Positions 31,906-40,598 of a stretch of DNA of 63,369 bases are shown one piece after another; positions within the stretch are counted from its first letter, which is position 1; each line of letters opens with the position of its first letter. The stretch comes from an uncultured Collinsella sp. (GTDB taxonomy: Bacteria > Actinomycetota > Coriobacteriia > Coriobacteriales > Coriobacteriaceae). The stretch lies in assembly GCA_902494535.1 (NCBI GenBank), contig CABUTO010000007.1:1-63369 (forward strand), written 5' to 3'. The notes under the pieces are model-generated. The model did not search any database. It was not told where the DNA came from and saw only the letters and a list, made by a program, of their open reading frames with translations. A program made the position numbers and the translations under genes.

Positions 31906-32697
31906 TTACTCCTCGTCGTCCTCGTCGTCCGAGAACAGGTCCAGACGACTCACGAACAAGCCCTCCTTGCCCTCGCGCGCGGTAATGACCACACGGGCGA
32001 TGGCGAGCGAAATCTCGTAGAGCGAGAGCAGGGCGCCATACATGAGACCCAGCGTAACGGGCGAGCCGTCGGGCGTGATCACAGCCGAACCCACGAGCAG
32101 GCCAACGTATACATAACGCCAGGCACCGCGGAAAGCAGCGTAGGACACGATGTGGAAGACGGACAGATAGAAGATGATGAGCGGCAGCTCAAACGCCACA
32201 CCAAAGCCGATCATAAAGAGCAGCTCCATGTTGACGTAGTTCTCCAGGTCGGGCAGCGCCGTGGCGACGGCCGAGGTCTCGCCGATAAGCCACTCAAAGC
32301 CCGCAGGGATGATGATGAAGTAGCAGAAGATGGCACCCAGGAAGAACAGCACCGTCGAGGCGAGCACCGTGGGCACGACCCATTTGCGCTCGTTGGGACG
32401 CAGTGCCGGCAGGAAAAATGCCAGAATCTGCCAGATGATCATGGGCGTGCACATGACCACGGCCATCTTGATGGCCAGCGAGAAGCGCAGGCCAAAGCCG
32501 CCGAGCGTGGTGGTGATGTAGAACTTACCGTCCGGCACAAAGGAGCGGATGGGATCTTCCAAGATGTCGAGCACCACGGGCGTGGCGAAATACAGCACGA
32601 TGGCGGCGGCAAACACCGACACGACCACGATGGTCAGGCGGCGACGGAGCTCTCCCAGGTGATCGAAGAGCGGCATGCGCGCAGGTCCGATAGGCAT
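31906..32697 (-). CDS. tatC: Sec-independent protein translocase TatC
   Basis: The 263-aa six-helix membrane receptor of the Tat pathway recognises twin-arginine signals. It shows MPLFDHLGELRRRL (the conserved HLxELR motif near residue 12), the FAPTxEAF-like first loop in altered form and the LPLIIFYLS segment. The ATG overlaps the stop of the tatA/B gene by one base. An acidic tail (DLFSDDEDDEE) closes the protein. Confidence 0.93.
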   Translation of the reverse strand: MPIGPARMPLFDHLGELRRRLTIVVVSVFAAAIVLYFATPVVLDILEDPIRSFVPDGKFYITTTLGGFGLRFSLAIKMAVVMCTPMIIWQILAFFLPALRPNERKWVVPTVLASTVLFFLGAIFCYFIIIPAGFEWLIGETSAVATALPDLENYVNMELLFMIGFGVAFELPLIIFYLSVFHIVSYAAFRGAWRYVYVGLLVGSAVITPDGSPVTLGLMYGALLSLYEISLAIARVVITAREGKEGLFVSRLDLFSDDEDDEE

Positions 32698-33296
32698 TAC
32701 TCATCGCCTCCCTTCGGGGCGTCGGCGGCAGCGGCGTCGTCCTCGGCCTCGAGCTCGCGAGCGAGCTGGTCGACGACGGCCTTGCGCTTGCGGGGACGAC
32801 GGGCGTAGAGGTCGGCCGTCGTGGGCTCTGCCGGCTCGGGCTCGGGCTCCGGCTCTGCAGCAGATTCGGGCTCGACGGCGGCAGCGGCGACAGCGGCGAC
32901 AGCGGCAGGCTCGGTACCCTCGGCCTCGGACTCCTCAGCAGCACCCTCGCCCTCGGCGGCAGCCTCGCTCGCGGCCTTCTCGGCAGCAAGACGGGCGCGA
33001 CGCTCGGCAAAGGTCTCCTTCTTGGCGGGCGCTGCCGTCTCGGCGGCATCCTCGTCCGCATCGGAATCGTCGTCGGTCGCAGCAGCCTTCTTGGGCTTGA
33101 CCGGGGCCGACGCGGCCTCGCTCACCGGATCGATAATCTCGGACTGAACAACGGCCGTCATCTTTTCCTGCGTCTCGCGGAACTGACGGATGGCACGGCC
33201 GATCGTGCGGCCCATCTGCGGGAGCTTATCCGGGCCAAACAGCAAAAAGCCGAAGACCACGATGATCGCGAGCTCACCCTCTCCAATACCAAACAC
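32697..33296 (-). CDS. TatA/TatB family translocase subunit
   Basis: The 199-aa protein starts FGIGEGELAIIVVFGFLLFGPDKLP (in two overlapping motifs), the single membrane anchor and FGP-x-KLP hinge of TatA/B, then an amphipathic helix (MGRTIGRAIRQFRETQ). A long Ala/Glu/Pro-rich acidic tail follows. The start is GTG at 33296 with GGAGG 5 nt upstream. An ORF extension of 15 codons upstream was rejected because it carries no signal. The motif fits TatA slightly better; its tail length fits TatB. It is first in the tat-hyp cluster. Confidence 0.88.
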   Translation of the reverse strand: MFGIGEGELAIIVVFGFLLFGPDKLPQMGRTIGRAIRQFRETQEKMTAVVQSEIIDPVSEAASAPVKPKKAAATDDDSDADEDAAETAAPAKKETFAERRARLAAEKAASEAAAEGEGAAEESEAEGTEPAAVAAVAAAAVEPESAAEPEPEPEPAEPTTADLYARRPRKRKAVVDQLARELEAEDDAAAADAPKGGDE

Positions 33297-33449
33297 ACAT
33301 ACCTCCAAGGCTCGATGTGAGTCGAGCCCGCACCGCGCCATTCGGCCGGAACTCGTCTATTCATTCGATCAAGTATAGCGCCCGGACGCCAAAACGTCCG
33401 AGCGCATCACAAACATATGCCAAACGGCACGCCCTTTTGGGGGCAAAGA

Positions 33450-33764
33450 TTATGCAGCGGTGATCGAAATCTCTTGGTCGACACCCAACAGCTGGACCAC
33501 GCGCATCACCGGGGGCTGCACATTGGTGCAGCTAAAGCGCTTGCTGTGGTCGGCCGCGTGGTGCGCGGCGCCCACGAGCACGCCAATGCCCGTCGAATCG
33601 ATGTAGCTCACCTGGGCAAAATCGAGCTCAACGGCCTCAGTGGGCTGCTCGAGCGCCAGGTCGATGGCATTGCGCAGGCTATCGGCGTTAGAGATATCGA
33701 TCTCGCCGGTTACCTTAATGGTGTAGAGCTCTGGCGTGGGGTTGGTTGAAATACCCAAATCCAT
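33450..33764 (-). CDS. STAS-domain anti-sigma factor antagonist
   Basis: The 104-aa protein is a single STAS domain. VTGEIDISNADSLRNAI and the phosphorylation motif YIDSTGIGVLVGA are typical of SpoIIAA/RsbV, in which the Ser in DSTG is phosphorylated by an anti-sigma kinase. No RsbW-type kinase or sigma factor gene lies beside it. AAAGGAG lies upstream of the ATG. It is followed by a 154-nt gap to the tat genes and preceded by the aminotransferase gene. Confidence 0.88.
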   Translation of the reverse strand: MDLGISTNPTPELYTIKVTGEIDISNADSLRNAIDLALEQPTEAVELDFAQVSYIDSTGIGVLVGAAHHAADHSKRFSCTNVQPPVMRVVQLLGVDQEISITAA

Positions 33765-33815
33765 GTATACGCTCCTTTGTGTATCGAAAGTGCGGATAGT
33801 ACGGGAAGCCGCGCG

Positions 33816-35120
33816 TTAGGCGCGCTCGGCACGCGCAAGCTCGGCAGCGACAAGCTTCACAGCCAGCACCAGCACATCGAGCGCGGCCTCCAGGTCCTCG
33901 ACCGTGGGATAGCTCGGCGCGATGCGGATGTTGGTGTCGCGCGGGTCCTTGCCATAAGGCCAGGTGGCACCGGCCGGCGTGAGCTTAACGCCCAGGTCTG
34001 CGCAAAGCGCAGCAACCTTCTGGGCCGAGCCCTCGGGACCATCGAAGCTTACAAAGTAGCCGCCGCGGGGGTGCGTCCAGGTAGCGCAACCAGTATCGCC
34101 CAAGCCCTCGGTAAGCTTGCGCTCGACAGCCTCAAAGCGCGGGCGCAGGAACTCGGCATGCTTTTTCATGTGCTCCTTGACCGCCTCGATGGTGGGAAGG
34201 AAACGCACGTGGCGCAGTTGGTTGAGCTTATCGGCGCTGATGAGGCCGGCCTTCAGGCGGTTGGAGAACTCCGAGATAACCGCGGGGCTCGCACCGATAA
34301 AGCCGATACCGGCGCCCGGAAAGGTGATCTTGGACGTCGATGCAAAGGCCACCACGCGATCCTCGGTGCCCGCCGCGCGAGCGAGGTCAAAGATGTTGGC
34401 GAGCTCATCGGTCTCGTCGTACAGGTCATGCACGCAGTAGGCGTTGTCCCAGAAGATGCGGAAATCGGGCGCGGCCGTGGGCATCTCAACCAGGCGGCGC
34501 ACAGTGTCCTCGCTAAAGGTGATGCCCGTGGGGTTGGAATACTTGGGTACGCACCAGATGCCCTTGATGGAATCGTCGGCGGCGACGAGGCGCTCGACCT
34601 CGTCCATGTCGGGGCCGTTGTCGGTCATCGCGACGGGGACGTTCTCGATACCCAGATCGGCGGTGATGCCAAAGTGGCGGTCGTAGCCGGGAACCGGGCA
34701 CAGGAACTTGACCTTCTTGCCGTCGTGCGCGGCCTCGTAAGCCTCCCAAGGGTCGCTACCACATGAGCCGCAACGCCAGAACATACCGGCGATATCGTGC
34801 TCGATCAGCAAGCTCGACGAGCCCAGCACGAGCGTCTGCTCGGCGGGGCAACCCAGGAACTCCCCCGCTAGCTTGCGTGCCGAGGGAATGCCCTCAAAGC
34901 AGCCGTAGTTGGAACAGTCGACATTGCCGTCGTGCAGATCGGCATCGGCATTGAGGATATCGAGCATGGGTCGAGAGATGTCCACCTGGGAGGGCGACGG
35001 CTTGCCGCGGGCCATGTCGAGCGCCAGGCCCTTGGCCTTGACCTCGGCGACCTCGGCTTTGAGCGCCTCGATGGCGGCATCGAGTTCGGTGGTTTCCATC
35101 TTCTGGTAGATCGTCTGCAT
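33816..35120 (-). CDS. Aminotransferase class I/II, subgroup Ic (aspartate aminotransferase-like)
   Basis: The 434-aa PLP enzyme has PSPSQVDISRPMLDI, GNVDCSNYGCFEGIPSARK, VPKYSNPTGITF, FWDNAYCVHDLY and the PLP-binding Lys in ASTSKITFPGAGIGF. The C-terminal Arg that binds the substrate carboxylate is in DTNIRIAPSYP. The motifs fit the atypical Ic group of aspartate aminotransferases described from Corynebacterium. GAAAGG precedes the ATG at about 9 nt. It is divergent from the small ORF at 35270. Confidence 0.85.
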   Translation of the reverse strand: MQTIYQKMETTELDAAIEALKAEVAEVKAKGLALDMARGKPSPSQVDISRPMLDILNADADLHDGNVDCSNYGCFEGIPSARKLAGEFLGCPAEQTLVLGSSSLLIEHDIAGMFWRCGSCGSDPWEAYEAAHDGKKVKFLCPVPGYDRHFGITADLGIENVPVAMTDNGPDMDEVERLVAADDSIKGIWCVPKYSNPTGITFSEDTVRRLVEMPTAAPDFRIFWDNAYCVHDLYDETDELANIFDLARAAGTEDRVVAFASTSKITFPGAGIGFIGASPAVISEFSNRLKAGLISADKLNQLRHVRFLPTIEAVKEHMKKHAEFLRPRFEAVERKLTEGLGDTGCATWTHPRGGYFVSFDGPEGSAQKVAALCADLGVKLTPAGATWPYGKDPRDTNIRIAPSYPTVEDLEAALDVLVLAVKLVAAELARAERA

Positions 35121-35269
35121 GGGTGCGACCTTTCACGAAGCGGTACGTTGCAATTCTTCTAAGTATAGACCGCCACCGTCGCAACGTTATGAAGCCGTGA
35201 TAGATTAAGTCCATCGCAATGAATTACGAATCGCCGCGCACGCCGGCGTGGAGCGCCCAAGGAGGCACT

Positions 35270-35524
35270 ATGGAGTACGGATCGTTCCAGGCCGAGGAAT
35301 TCGGCGACCTGCAGCGCCTGGTCGACGGGCTGTTTTACGACCGCCACGCCATCGACCGCCTGGATCTAATCGTACAGGCAGAAATCTTGGACCTGGCGCC
35401 CGACCTCATGGAAATCGTCAACCTGCTACCGCCCGGCTATTACGACCGCCAGTCACTTTGCGACCAGCTCAACTCCGCCTTGGCCGCCCACGGCTGGGGC
35501 GCCATCTACGGCACCGTGGAATAA
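35270..35524 (+). CDS. Small conserved-looking protein, unknown function
   Basis: The 84-aa acidic soluble protein (start MEYGSFQAEEFGDL) is rich in Leu, Asp and aromatic residues and seems all-helical: LQRLVDGLFYDRHAIDRLDL, LDLAPDLMEIVNLLPPGYY and the C-terminal LAAHGWGAIYGTVE. AAGGAGG lies 5 nt before ATG 35270, a strong start. I know no family. It is divergent from the aminotransferase gene, and a MITE-like element and terminator follow it. Confidence 0.65.
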   Translation: MEYGSFQAEEFGDLQRLVDGLFYDRHAIDRLDLIVQAEILDLAPDLMEIVNLLPPGYYDRQSLCDQLNSALAAHGWGAIYGTVE

Positions 35525-35583
35525 GCCTCGAGGCCGGCGATTTGGCCCGTTTCCCGACCTTGGCGAGGCTTGTTTTAGGGCTT

Positions 35584-35813
35584 GTGGCCAAAAAAGGGCA
35601 AATATGAGTACTGTTACCCTTTTAGTAGCAGCGATTCTTGGTCGAAATCGGCAAAACTCGACTTGAAACTCCCCAATCACCGTCAGCTAGCGCCAAATTG
35701 GAAGTCGATGGTCACTCATTAACGTACAGTTCTTATAACTTTGTTCATTATTTTCCGCACCTAAAATGAAACGCCGTTTGTGACAGTACTCACAAACGGC
35801 GTTTTTTGACCAC
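35584..35813. mobile_element. MITE-like element, copy 2
   Basis: The left end, GGCCAAAAAAGGGCAAATATG then AGTACTGTTAC, matches copy 1 (21002-21216). The right end, read inverted, is GGTCAAAAAACGCC...TGAGTACTGT. The centres share a TTTGTT(T/C)AT and ATTTTC core but otherwise differ. It fills most of 35525-35897. It has no ORF. Its right end also forms a terminator hairpin (35770-35807). Confidence 0.6.
35770..35807. terminator. Terminator hairpin at the element's right end
   Basis: Perfect 14-bp arms AACGCCGTTTGTGA / TCACAAACGGCGTT with TTTT on the plus strand and TTTCATTTT on the minus strand. It lies between the convergent small gene and nhaA. Confidence 0.88.
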
Positions 35814-35897
35814 TGGCGTGTCTGGCAGGCGGCAAGCACCACCCGAATCCGCATTTTGAACGCGCCCGAATCGGTTCTGGAGCCGGTTTTCGCGCTC

Positions 35898-37256
35898 TTA
35901 CTCGTCCTTGGGCGCGGGGTGTTTGCAGATCACACTCATGTAGATCATGCCAAGTACGGCCGCGGTGACAGAGCCGGCAAGAATAGCGGCCTTGGCGGCC
36001 AGAACCTCAAACTGGGCCGTCGGGAAGGCAAGGCCGCTGATGAGGATCGACATGGTAAAGCCGATACCGCCCAGAATGCCCACACCGGCAATCATGTGCC
36101 AGTTGACATTGCGCGGCAGCTCGGAGATCTTGAGCTTAACCAGGGCAAACGTCATGCCAAAGATACCGATCGGCTTGCCCAGCAGCATGCCAAAGTACAC
36201 GCCGAGCGTCACCGGGTCGGTGAGTAGCGTGCTCATGTCCACGCCCACTAGGCGAACCTGTGCGTTCACGAACGCAAAGATCGGCAGAATCACAAAGTTG
36301 ACCGGCGTGGAGATCAGACGCTCCATGCGGATGAGCGGCGGGGTCACGCGGTGCATGACGCGCTCGACCTTGGTGGTCGAGACGGTAAAGTCATGCTGGC
36401 CCAGGATGTGCGCCTCGTCGTCGTAGCGGTCATCGAGCAGCGGCAGGCACTCCCCCAACCAATCGGTAAGGCTGTCGAGCTTAACACCGCACTTGGCCGG
36501 GATGGTAAAGGCCAAGATGACGCCAGCAAGCGTGGCATGTACGCCGCTCTTGAACATGCAGAACCACAACAGCAGGCCCAGTACCGAATACGGGGCAAGG
36601 CGGTAATGCTGCGTCTTGTTGAGCCACACGAGCGCGCAGGTCACAAGCGCGGCGGCGCCCAACCAAAACGGATTGGGGCTCTGACCGTAGAAGATGGCGA
36701 TGGCGGCGATGGAAATGAGGTCGTCGGCGATGGCGAGCGTCGAGAAGAACACGCGCACGCCGTTGGGCACGCGGTTGCCCAAAAGCGACAGCACGCCCAG
36801 CGCAAAGGCAATATCCGTTGCCATGGGAATGGCCCAGCCGTTGTGCGCGCCGGCATGGTTAAAGATCAGATAGATGCAGGCGGGAACGACGACGCCGCCC
36901 ACGGCCGCCAGCATGGGAAGCATAGCCTGGCGCGGGTTCTTGAGCTCGCCGACCGTCATCTCGTACTTAAGCTCAATGCCCACCAACAAAAAGAAGATCG
37001 CCATGAGGAAGTCGTTGACGAAAAGCTCAACGGTGAGACCGGCCGTAAGGTTGCCCAGACCCACATACAGCGGGGTCTCCAAAAAGTGATGGATGGCCTC
37101 GTAGGCATCGGTGTTGGCGCAAATGACGGCGGCGATGGCGGCGAAGACCATGACGGCGGCGGAAATCGTGCCGTTCTCGGTGATGCGCTCCCAAATGTCG
37201 TGGCGCTCAAAACGCTTGCGCTCACGAACGTTAAACAGCTGCTCGGGTGCTGCCAT
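35898..37256 (-). CDS. nhaA: Na+/H+ antiporter NhaA
   Basis: The 452-aa, multi-spanning membrane protein exchanges sodium for protons. The family core is present: VGIELKYEMTVGEL, PMATDIAFALGVL and the ion-binding Asp pair in LAIADDLISI. It is longer than E. coli NhaA (388 aa) because of a hydrophilic loop of about 60 residues (around 280-335) between late helices. GAAAGGAG precedes the ATG. A terminator-like hairpin lies in its leader (37290-37323). Confidence 0.94.
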   Translation of the reverse strand: MAAPEQLFNVRERKRFERHDIWERITENGTISAAVMVFAAIAAVICANTDAYEAIHHFLETPLYVGLGNLTAGLTVELFVNDFLMAIFFLLVGIELKYEMTVGELKNPRQAMLPMLAAVGGVVVPACIYLIFNHAGAHNGWAIPMATDIAFALGVLSLLGNRVPNGVRVFFSTLAIADDLISIAAIAIFYGQSPNPFWLGAAALVTCALVWLNKTQHYRLAPYSVLGLLLWFCMFKSGVHATLAGVILAFTIPAKCGVKLDSLTDWLGECLPLLDDRYDDEAHILGQHDFTVSTTKVERVMHRVTPPLIRMERLISTPVNFVILPIFAFVNAQVRLVGVDMSTLLTDPVTLGVYFGMLLGKPIGIFGMTFALVKLKISELPRNVNWHMIAGVGILGGIGFTMSILISGLAFPTAQFEVLAAKAAILAGSVTAAVLGMIYMSVICKHPAPKDE

Positions 37257-37289
37257 GGGCGGCTCCTTTCACGGGAAAGCTCCCGTCTT

Positions 37290-37323
37290 AAAAAAGCACG
37301 GCCCGCCCAAGTGGCGGTGCCGC
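37290..37323 (-). promoter_or_regulatory. Terminator-like hairpin in the nhaA leader
   Basis: On the minus strand CGGCACCGCC...GGGCGGgCCGTG folds and is followed by TTTTTT, only about 35 nt before the nhaA start. A second small hairpin ACGGGAGC/CCCGT follows. This could be an attenuator or a second terminator behind ppaC. Confidence 0.45.
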
Positions 37324-37463
37324 GCTCTAACGTATTACGCTTGCATCTAGCCTACCCTGCACGACAGGCACGCAGGCGTGGCCGAAAAGCGGAACCACAG
37401 GTTGAACATTATTTGCTCAACGGCACGGGCGCGCCTATCCAAGAGACAACGCGGCGCCGCGCA

Positions 37464-37504
37464 CAAAAAACGACCGGAGCGCGGGGCGTCCGCGATCCGG
37501 TCGT
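37464..37504 (-). terminator. Intrinsic terminator after ppaC
   Basis: ACGACCGGA/TCCGGTCGT arms with TTTTTTG on the minus strand, 20 nt past the ppaC stop. Confidence 0.87.
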
Positions 37505-37523
37505 GGCGTTTGGTCAACTAAAC

Positions 37524-38447
37524 CTAGCAGGCGGCCATGATGGGGGCAGCGACCTGCTTCTTACGGGAGAGGACGCCCGGCATCCAGACGCCGTCGTGCT
37601 CGTCGGCAATGCCCAGACCCTTCTGAGCAGCCTCGGTCTCGCCCTCGAGCAGGACCTGCGAGCCCTCCTCCATGATGTCGGTAATGCACAGGACAATGCC
37701 GTCGGCACCCTTCTCGGCGGCGTAGGCGCGCATGGCCTCGCGGATCTCGTCAATCATGCCAAGCGCACGGCTCTTATCGACGGTCTCGTACTGGCCGATG
37801 AGCAGCTTCTTGCCGGCGGGCTCGAACATCTTGATGTCGTTGCCGACCATCTCGGCTGCAGTGAAGGAGCCGGACGGACGGGTGAGGAAGACCTCCATGC
37901 CAAACTTGACCGGATCGACGCCCACCTGCTCGCCGAGCTTGGCGGCGACGGCGCGGTCGACATCGGTGGTGGTGGGGCTCTTGAGCATGAGCGTGTCGGT
38001 CATCATGGCCGAGAGCAGCAGCTTGGCCTGGACGTCGGAAAGCTCAACGCCGAGCACGCCGGCAAGCTTGGTGACGATGGTGCAGCTGGAGCCCCAGGGC
38101 AGGCAGATGTAGTGCAGCGGACCGGCGGTCTCGAAGTCGCCGATGCGGTGATGGTCGATGACGCCAAAGACCGTGGCGTCCTTAAGGCCGGCGACGGACT
38201 GGGCAGACTCGTTGTGGTCGGTGAGGACGACGAGCTGACCGGCCTCGACGGAATCAATCACGCGGGGCTCGGCAATGCCAGCGTCGGCGAGCAGCTTGGC
38301 GGACTCGGCCGGAAGCTGACCAAGGGCGCAGGCCTCGTAGGTGTTGCCGGCATACTCAACCTGGTTGAGCAACTGGGACAGGACGAGTGCGCTCATGATG
38401 GCGTCGTTATCGGGGTTCTGGTGACCAAAGACAAGAACGTTTGCCAT
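37524..38447 (-). CDS. ppaC: Manganese-dependent inorganic pyrophosphatase
   Basis: The 307-aa DHH-family II pyrophosphatase splits PPi into two phosphates. Motifs are VFGHQNPDNDAIMSAL (His and Asp metal ligands), VLTDHNE, GVIDHHRIGDF (the DHH motif), LLSAMMTDTLMLKSPTTT and the C-terminal SRKKQVAAP substrate motif. No CBS domains are inserted. GGAGG precedes the ATG at 8 nt. It is monocistronic. Confidence 0.93.
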   Translation of the reverse strand: MANVLVFGHQNPDNDAIMSALVLSQLLNQVEYAGNTYEACALGQLPAESAKLLADAGIAEPRVIDSVEAGQLVVLTDHNESAQSVAGLKDATVFGVIDHHRIGDFETAGPLHYICLPWGSSCTIVTKLAGVLGVELSDVQAKLLLSAMMTDTLMLKSPTTTDVDRAVAAKLGEQVGVDPVKFGMEVFLTRPSGSFTAAEMVGNDIKMFEPAGKKLLIGQYETVDKSRALGMIDEIREAMRAYAAEKGADGIVLCITDIMEEGSQVLLEGETEAAQKGLGIADEHDGVWMPGVLSRKKQVAAPIMAAC

Positions 38448-38568
38448 GGATATCCTCCACTTGATATGTGTACTTGGACGTAGCTATGGTAGCACGCCGA
38501 TGCCGAGCCTTCGCAGACGGAAGGGCCACGGCATATTTTGGGGCGCAGCCTTGGCCTCCTTGCACCAG

Positions 38569-39522
38569 CTATTTGCCGGCGGCGCGCAGGGCTACGTAGG
38601 CGGCACCGATGATGCCGGCGTCGTTTCCGAGCGAAGCGACCTTAATGGGCGTCTCGCGCGAGGCGGAAAGCGCGTACTGCTTAAAGTGCTCGCGAACCTT
38701 GTCGAGGTAGACATCGGCCGAGGCAGAGGCGCCGCCGCCGATGAGGAACATCTCGGGATCAACCACGTTGGCAATAAGCGCCAGTGCGCGACCGAGATAG
38801 TCGGCCATGGTATCGGCCGCGGCCAGCGCAAGCTTGTCGCCCTCGCGGCAGGCCTGGAACACGTCCTTGGAATCGGAGGGGCCGGTGAGCTCGATGGGGT
38901 CGACGCCCGCCTTCTTGCACTCGGCAAGGTAGTTGCTCACCACGCCGGTGGCGCTGGAATACTGCTCCAGGTGGCCATGGCCGCCGCAGCCGCAGGTGCG
39001 CTCCTCAGCCGGGTTCAGGCACATGTGGCCGATCTCGCCGCCAGCACCCACAACGCCCGATACCACATCGCCGTTAACGATAACGCCGCCGCCCACGCCG
39101 GTACCGATGGTGACCATAACTACGTTCTGCACGCCCTTGGCAGAACCGAGCCAGGCCTCGCCCATGGCAGCGGCGTTGGCATCGTTCTCATACTTAACGA
39201 CCGCATCGGGGCAGTGCTCCTGAATGGCGACCCTCAGCTCGGGCAGGTTAATGGCAATGTTGGCCTTGACCTTGGCATCGCCCGACGCCGGGATGGGACA
39301 CGGAACGGCCAGGCCAATGCCCGCCACAAAGGCACGCGGAATCTGTGCCTTGGCGACCACCTGGTCGATAGCCTCGGTCACCGCGGCAAAGCCCGCAGCG
39401 TCAACGATAGGAGGCGTGGGCACGCTGGCCTTGGCAAGCAGGTTGCCGTCCTCGTCGAACAGGCCCTCCTTAACCGAAGTGCCGCCGACGTCGATGCCGA
39501 TGTAGTACTGCTTAGGTTCCAT
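38569..39522 (-). CDS. glcK: ROK family glucokinase
   Basis: The 317-aa kinase has the ATP-binding IGIDVGGTSVKEGLFDEDG, the ROK signature region (GTGVGGGVIVNG), the catalytic Asp in YENDANAAAMGEAW and the zinc motif CGCGGHGHLE. It phosphorylates glucose or a related hexose; catalytic features exclude a ROK repressor since no HTH is present. ATG at 39522 has AAAGGCGGG upstream; a 22-codon extension lacks family resemblance. It is divergent from the GntR gene at 39805. Confidence 0.88.
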   Translation of the reverse strand: MEPKQYYIGIDVGGTSVKEGLFDEDGNLLAKASVPTPPIVDAAGFAAVTEAIDQVVAKAQIPRAFVAGIGLAVPCPIPASGDAKVKANIAINLPELRVAIQEHCPDAVVKYENDANAAAMGEAWLGSAKGVQNVVMVTIGTGVGGGVIVNGDVVSGVVGAGGEIGHMCLNPAEERTCGCGGHGHLEQYSSATGVVSNYLAECKKAGVDPIELTGPSDSKDVFQACREGDKLALAAADTMADYLGRALALIANVVDPEMFLIGGGASASADVYLDKVREHFKQYALSASRETPIKVASLGNDAGIIGAAYVALRAAGK

Positions 39523-39672
39523 GGGAGCCCGCCTTTCTCGTTTAAACATTGCCTGTATGGTACCGCTCCCAAGGCAAAAACCTACCAAAAAGGGACAGGT
39601 TTGTTTTGGCAGATTTTATCTGGGAAAACGCGAATGGCCGCTTAACACGACATTACTCAGATGTTTATCTAT

Positions 39673-39686
39673 TTAGAGCGCTCTAA
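39673..39686. promoter_or_regulatory. Perfect 14-bp palindrome in the glcK-gntR intergenic region
   Basis: TTAGAGCGCTCTAA lies midway between the divergent glucokinase and GntR genes, 50 nt upstream of a TATAAT box at 39737-39742. It is a good operator candidate, though one site alone does not identify its binder. Confidence 0.5.
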
Positions 39687-39804
39687 TTTATATGCAAAGC
39701 GACTTTTAATTATATCTTTCTCGAACTTTTTAAATATATAATAGGGATGCTTAGGTGTTAACTATACTTTCTTTTATACTCAACCAAGTTGGAAAGGAGG
39801 TTCC

Positions 39805-40524
39805 ATGATTCCCAAATACGAGGCGATAGCTGCAGATATTCGTCGCACTATCGAGGATGGCGCTCTTAAACCGGGCGACAAGCTTCCTACCGTCGTTGAG
39901 TTCTGCAAGCTCTATAACGTTTCCAAAATCACCGTCAAACGAGCTATTGAACAAATCACCGAAGAAGGTCTTATTACCAGCCGGCGTGGATCGGGTACCT
40001 ACGTTAAGGACACGGCGGGGCTTCCCGGCCAGGCGTTTTTCCAGGGCAAAAACGACCGTGCCCAGGGTTTTTCGTATGAGCACCGCGGGGAGAAGGTGAC
40101 CTCGGTGGTCTACGATTTCTCGATCGTTAATCCACCGGCGGACATCGCAGCCCAGCTGGGAATTGCCGAGGATGACTTTGCCTATCACGTTGTGCGCGTG
40201 CGCCAGGCCGATGAGAAGCCCATCGTTATCGAGTACACCTACATGCCCCTCGAGCTGATTCCGGGGCTGAAAAAGAAGGACCTGTACGGATCGGTCTACC
40301 GCTTCATCCGCGAGCAATGTGGGCTGAAGATTTCGAGCTTCCACCGTACCATTCGCGCCGTGGCAGCAACCGAGGAAGAAGCCGAGCGTCTGGACACCAA
40401 ACTTGGCTCTCCCCTGCTCGAGCTCACCCAAATTGGCTTTTTGGACAGCGGCGCCGCCTTTGAGTATTCGATCTCGCGCAACGTTGGCGACCGCTTTGAG
40501 TTGCACAACGTAACGTTGGCATAG
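39805..40524 (+). CDS. GntR/HutC-family regulator with UTRA domain
   Basis: The 239-aa protein has a winged helix (about 1-70; PGDKLPTVVEFCKLYNVSKITVKRAI, then SRRGSGTYV) and a UTRA sensor domain (85-235; AYHVVRVRQADEKPIVIEYTYMP). HutC members usually sense a sugar phosphate or amino acid derivative. Its neighbours, a ROK kinase and phosphomannose isomerase, suggest hexose metabolism. GGAAAGGAGG lies before the ATG. The region 39590-39804 is AT-rich and holds its promoter. Confidence 0.87.
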   Translation: MIPKYEAIAADIRRTIEDGALKPGDKLPTVVEFCKLYNVSKITVKRAIEQITEEGLITSRRGSGTYVKDTAGLPGQAFFQGKNDRAQGFSYEHRGEKVTSVVYDFSIVNPPADIAAQLGIAEDDFAYHVVRVRQADEKPIVIEYTYMPLELIPGLKKKDLYGSVYRFIREQCGLKISSFHRTIRAVAATEEEAERLDTKLGSPLLELTQIGFLDSGAAFEYSISRNVGDRFELHNVTLA

Positions 40525-40598
40525 GTTTTTGTAGTCACGCGGGCGCTCGTTTTGAGCTGTTTTGTGCAACGCCCGCGCAACATAATGGGGGTATGAAT

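Noticed and set aside
33816..35120. Kynurenine/tyrosine aminotransferase annotation
   Set aside because: The motifs fit the Ic aspartate aminotransferase group better; substrate specificity cannot be read from sequence.
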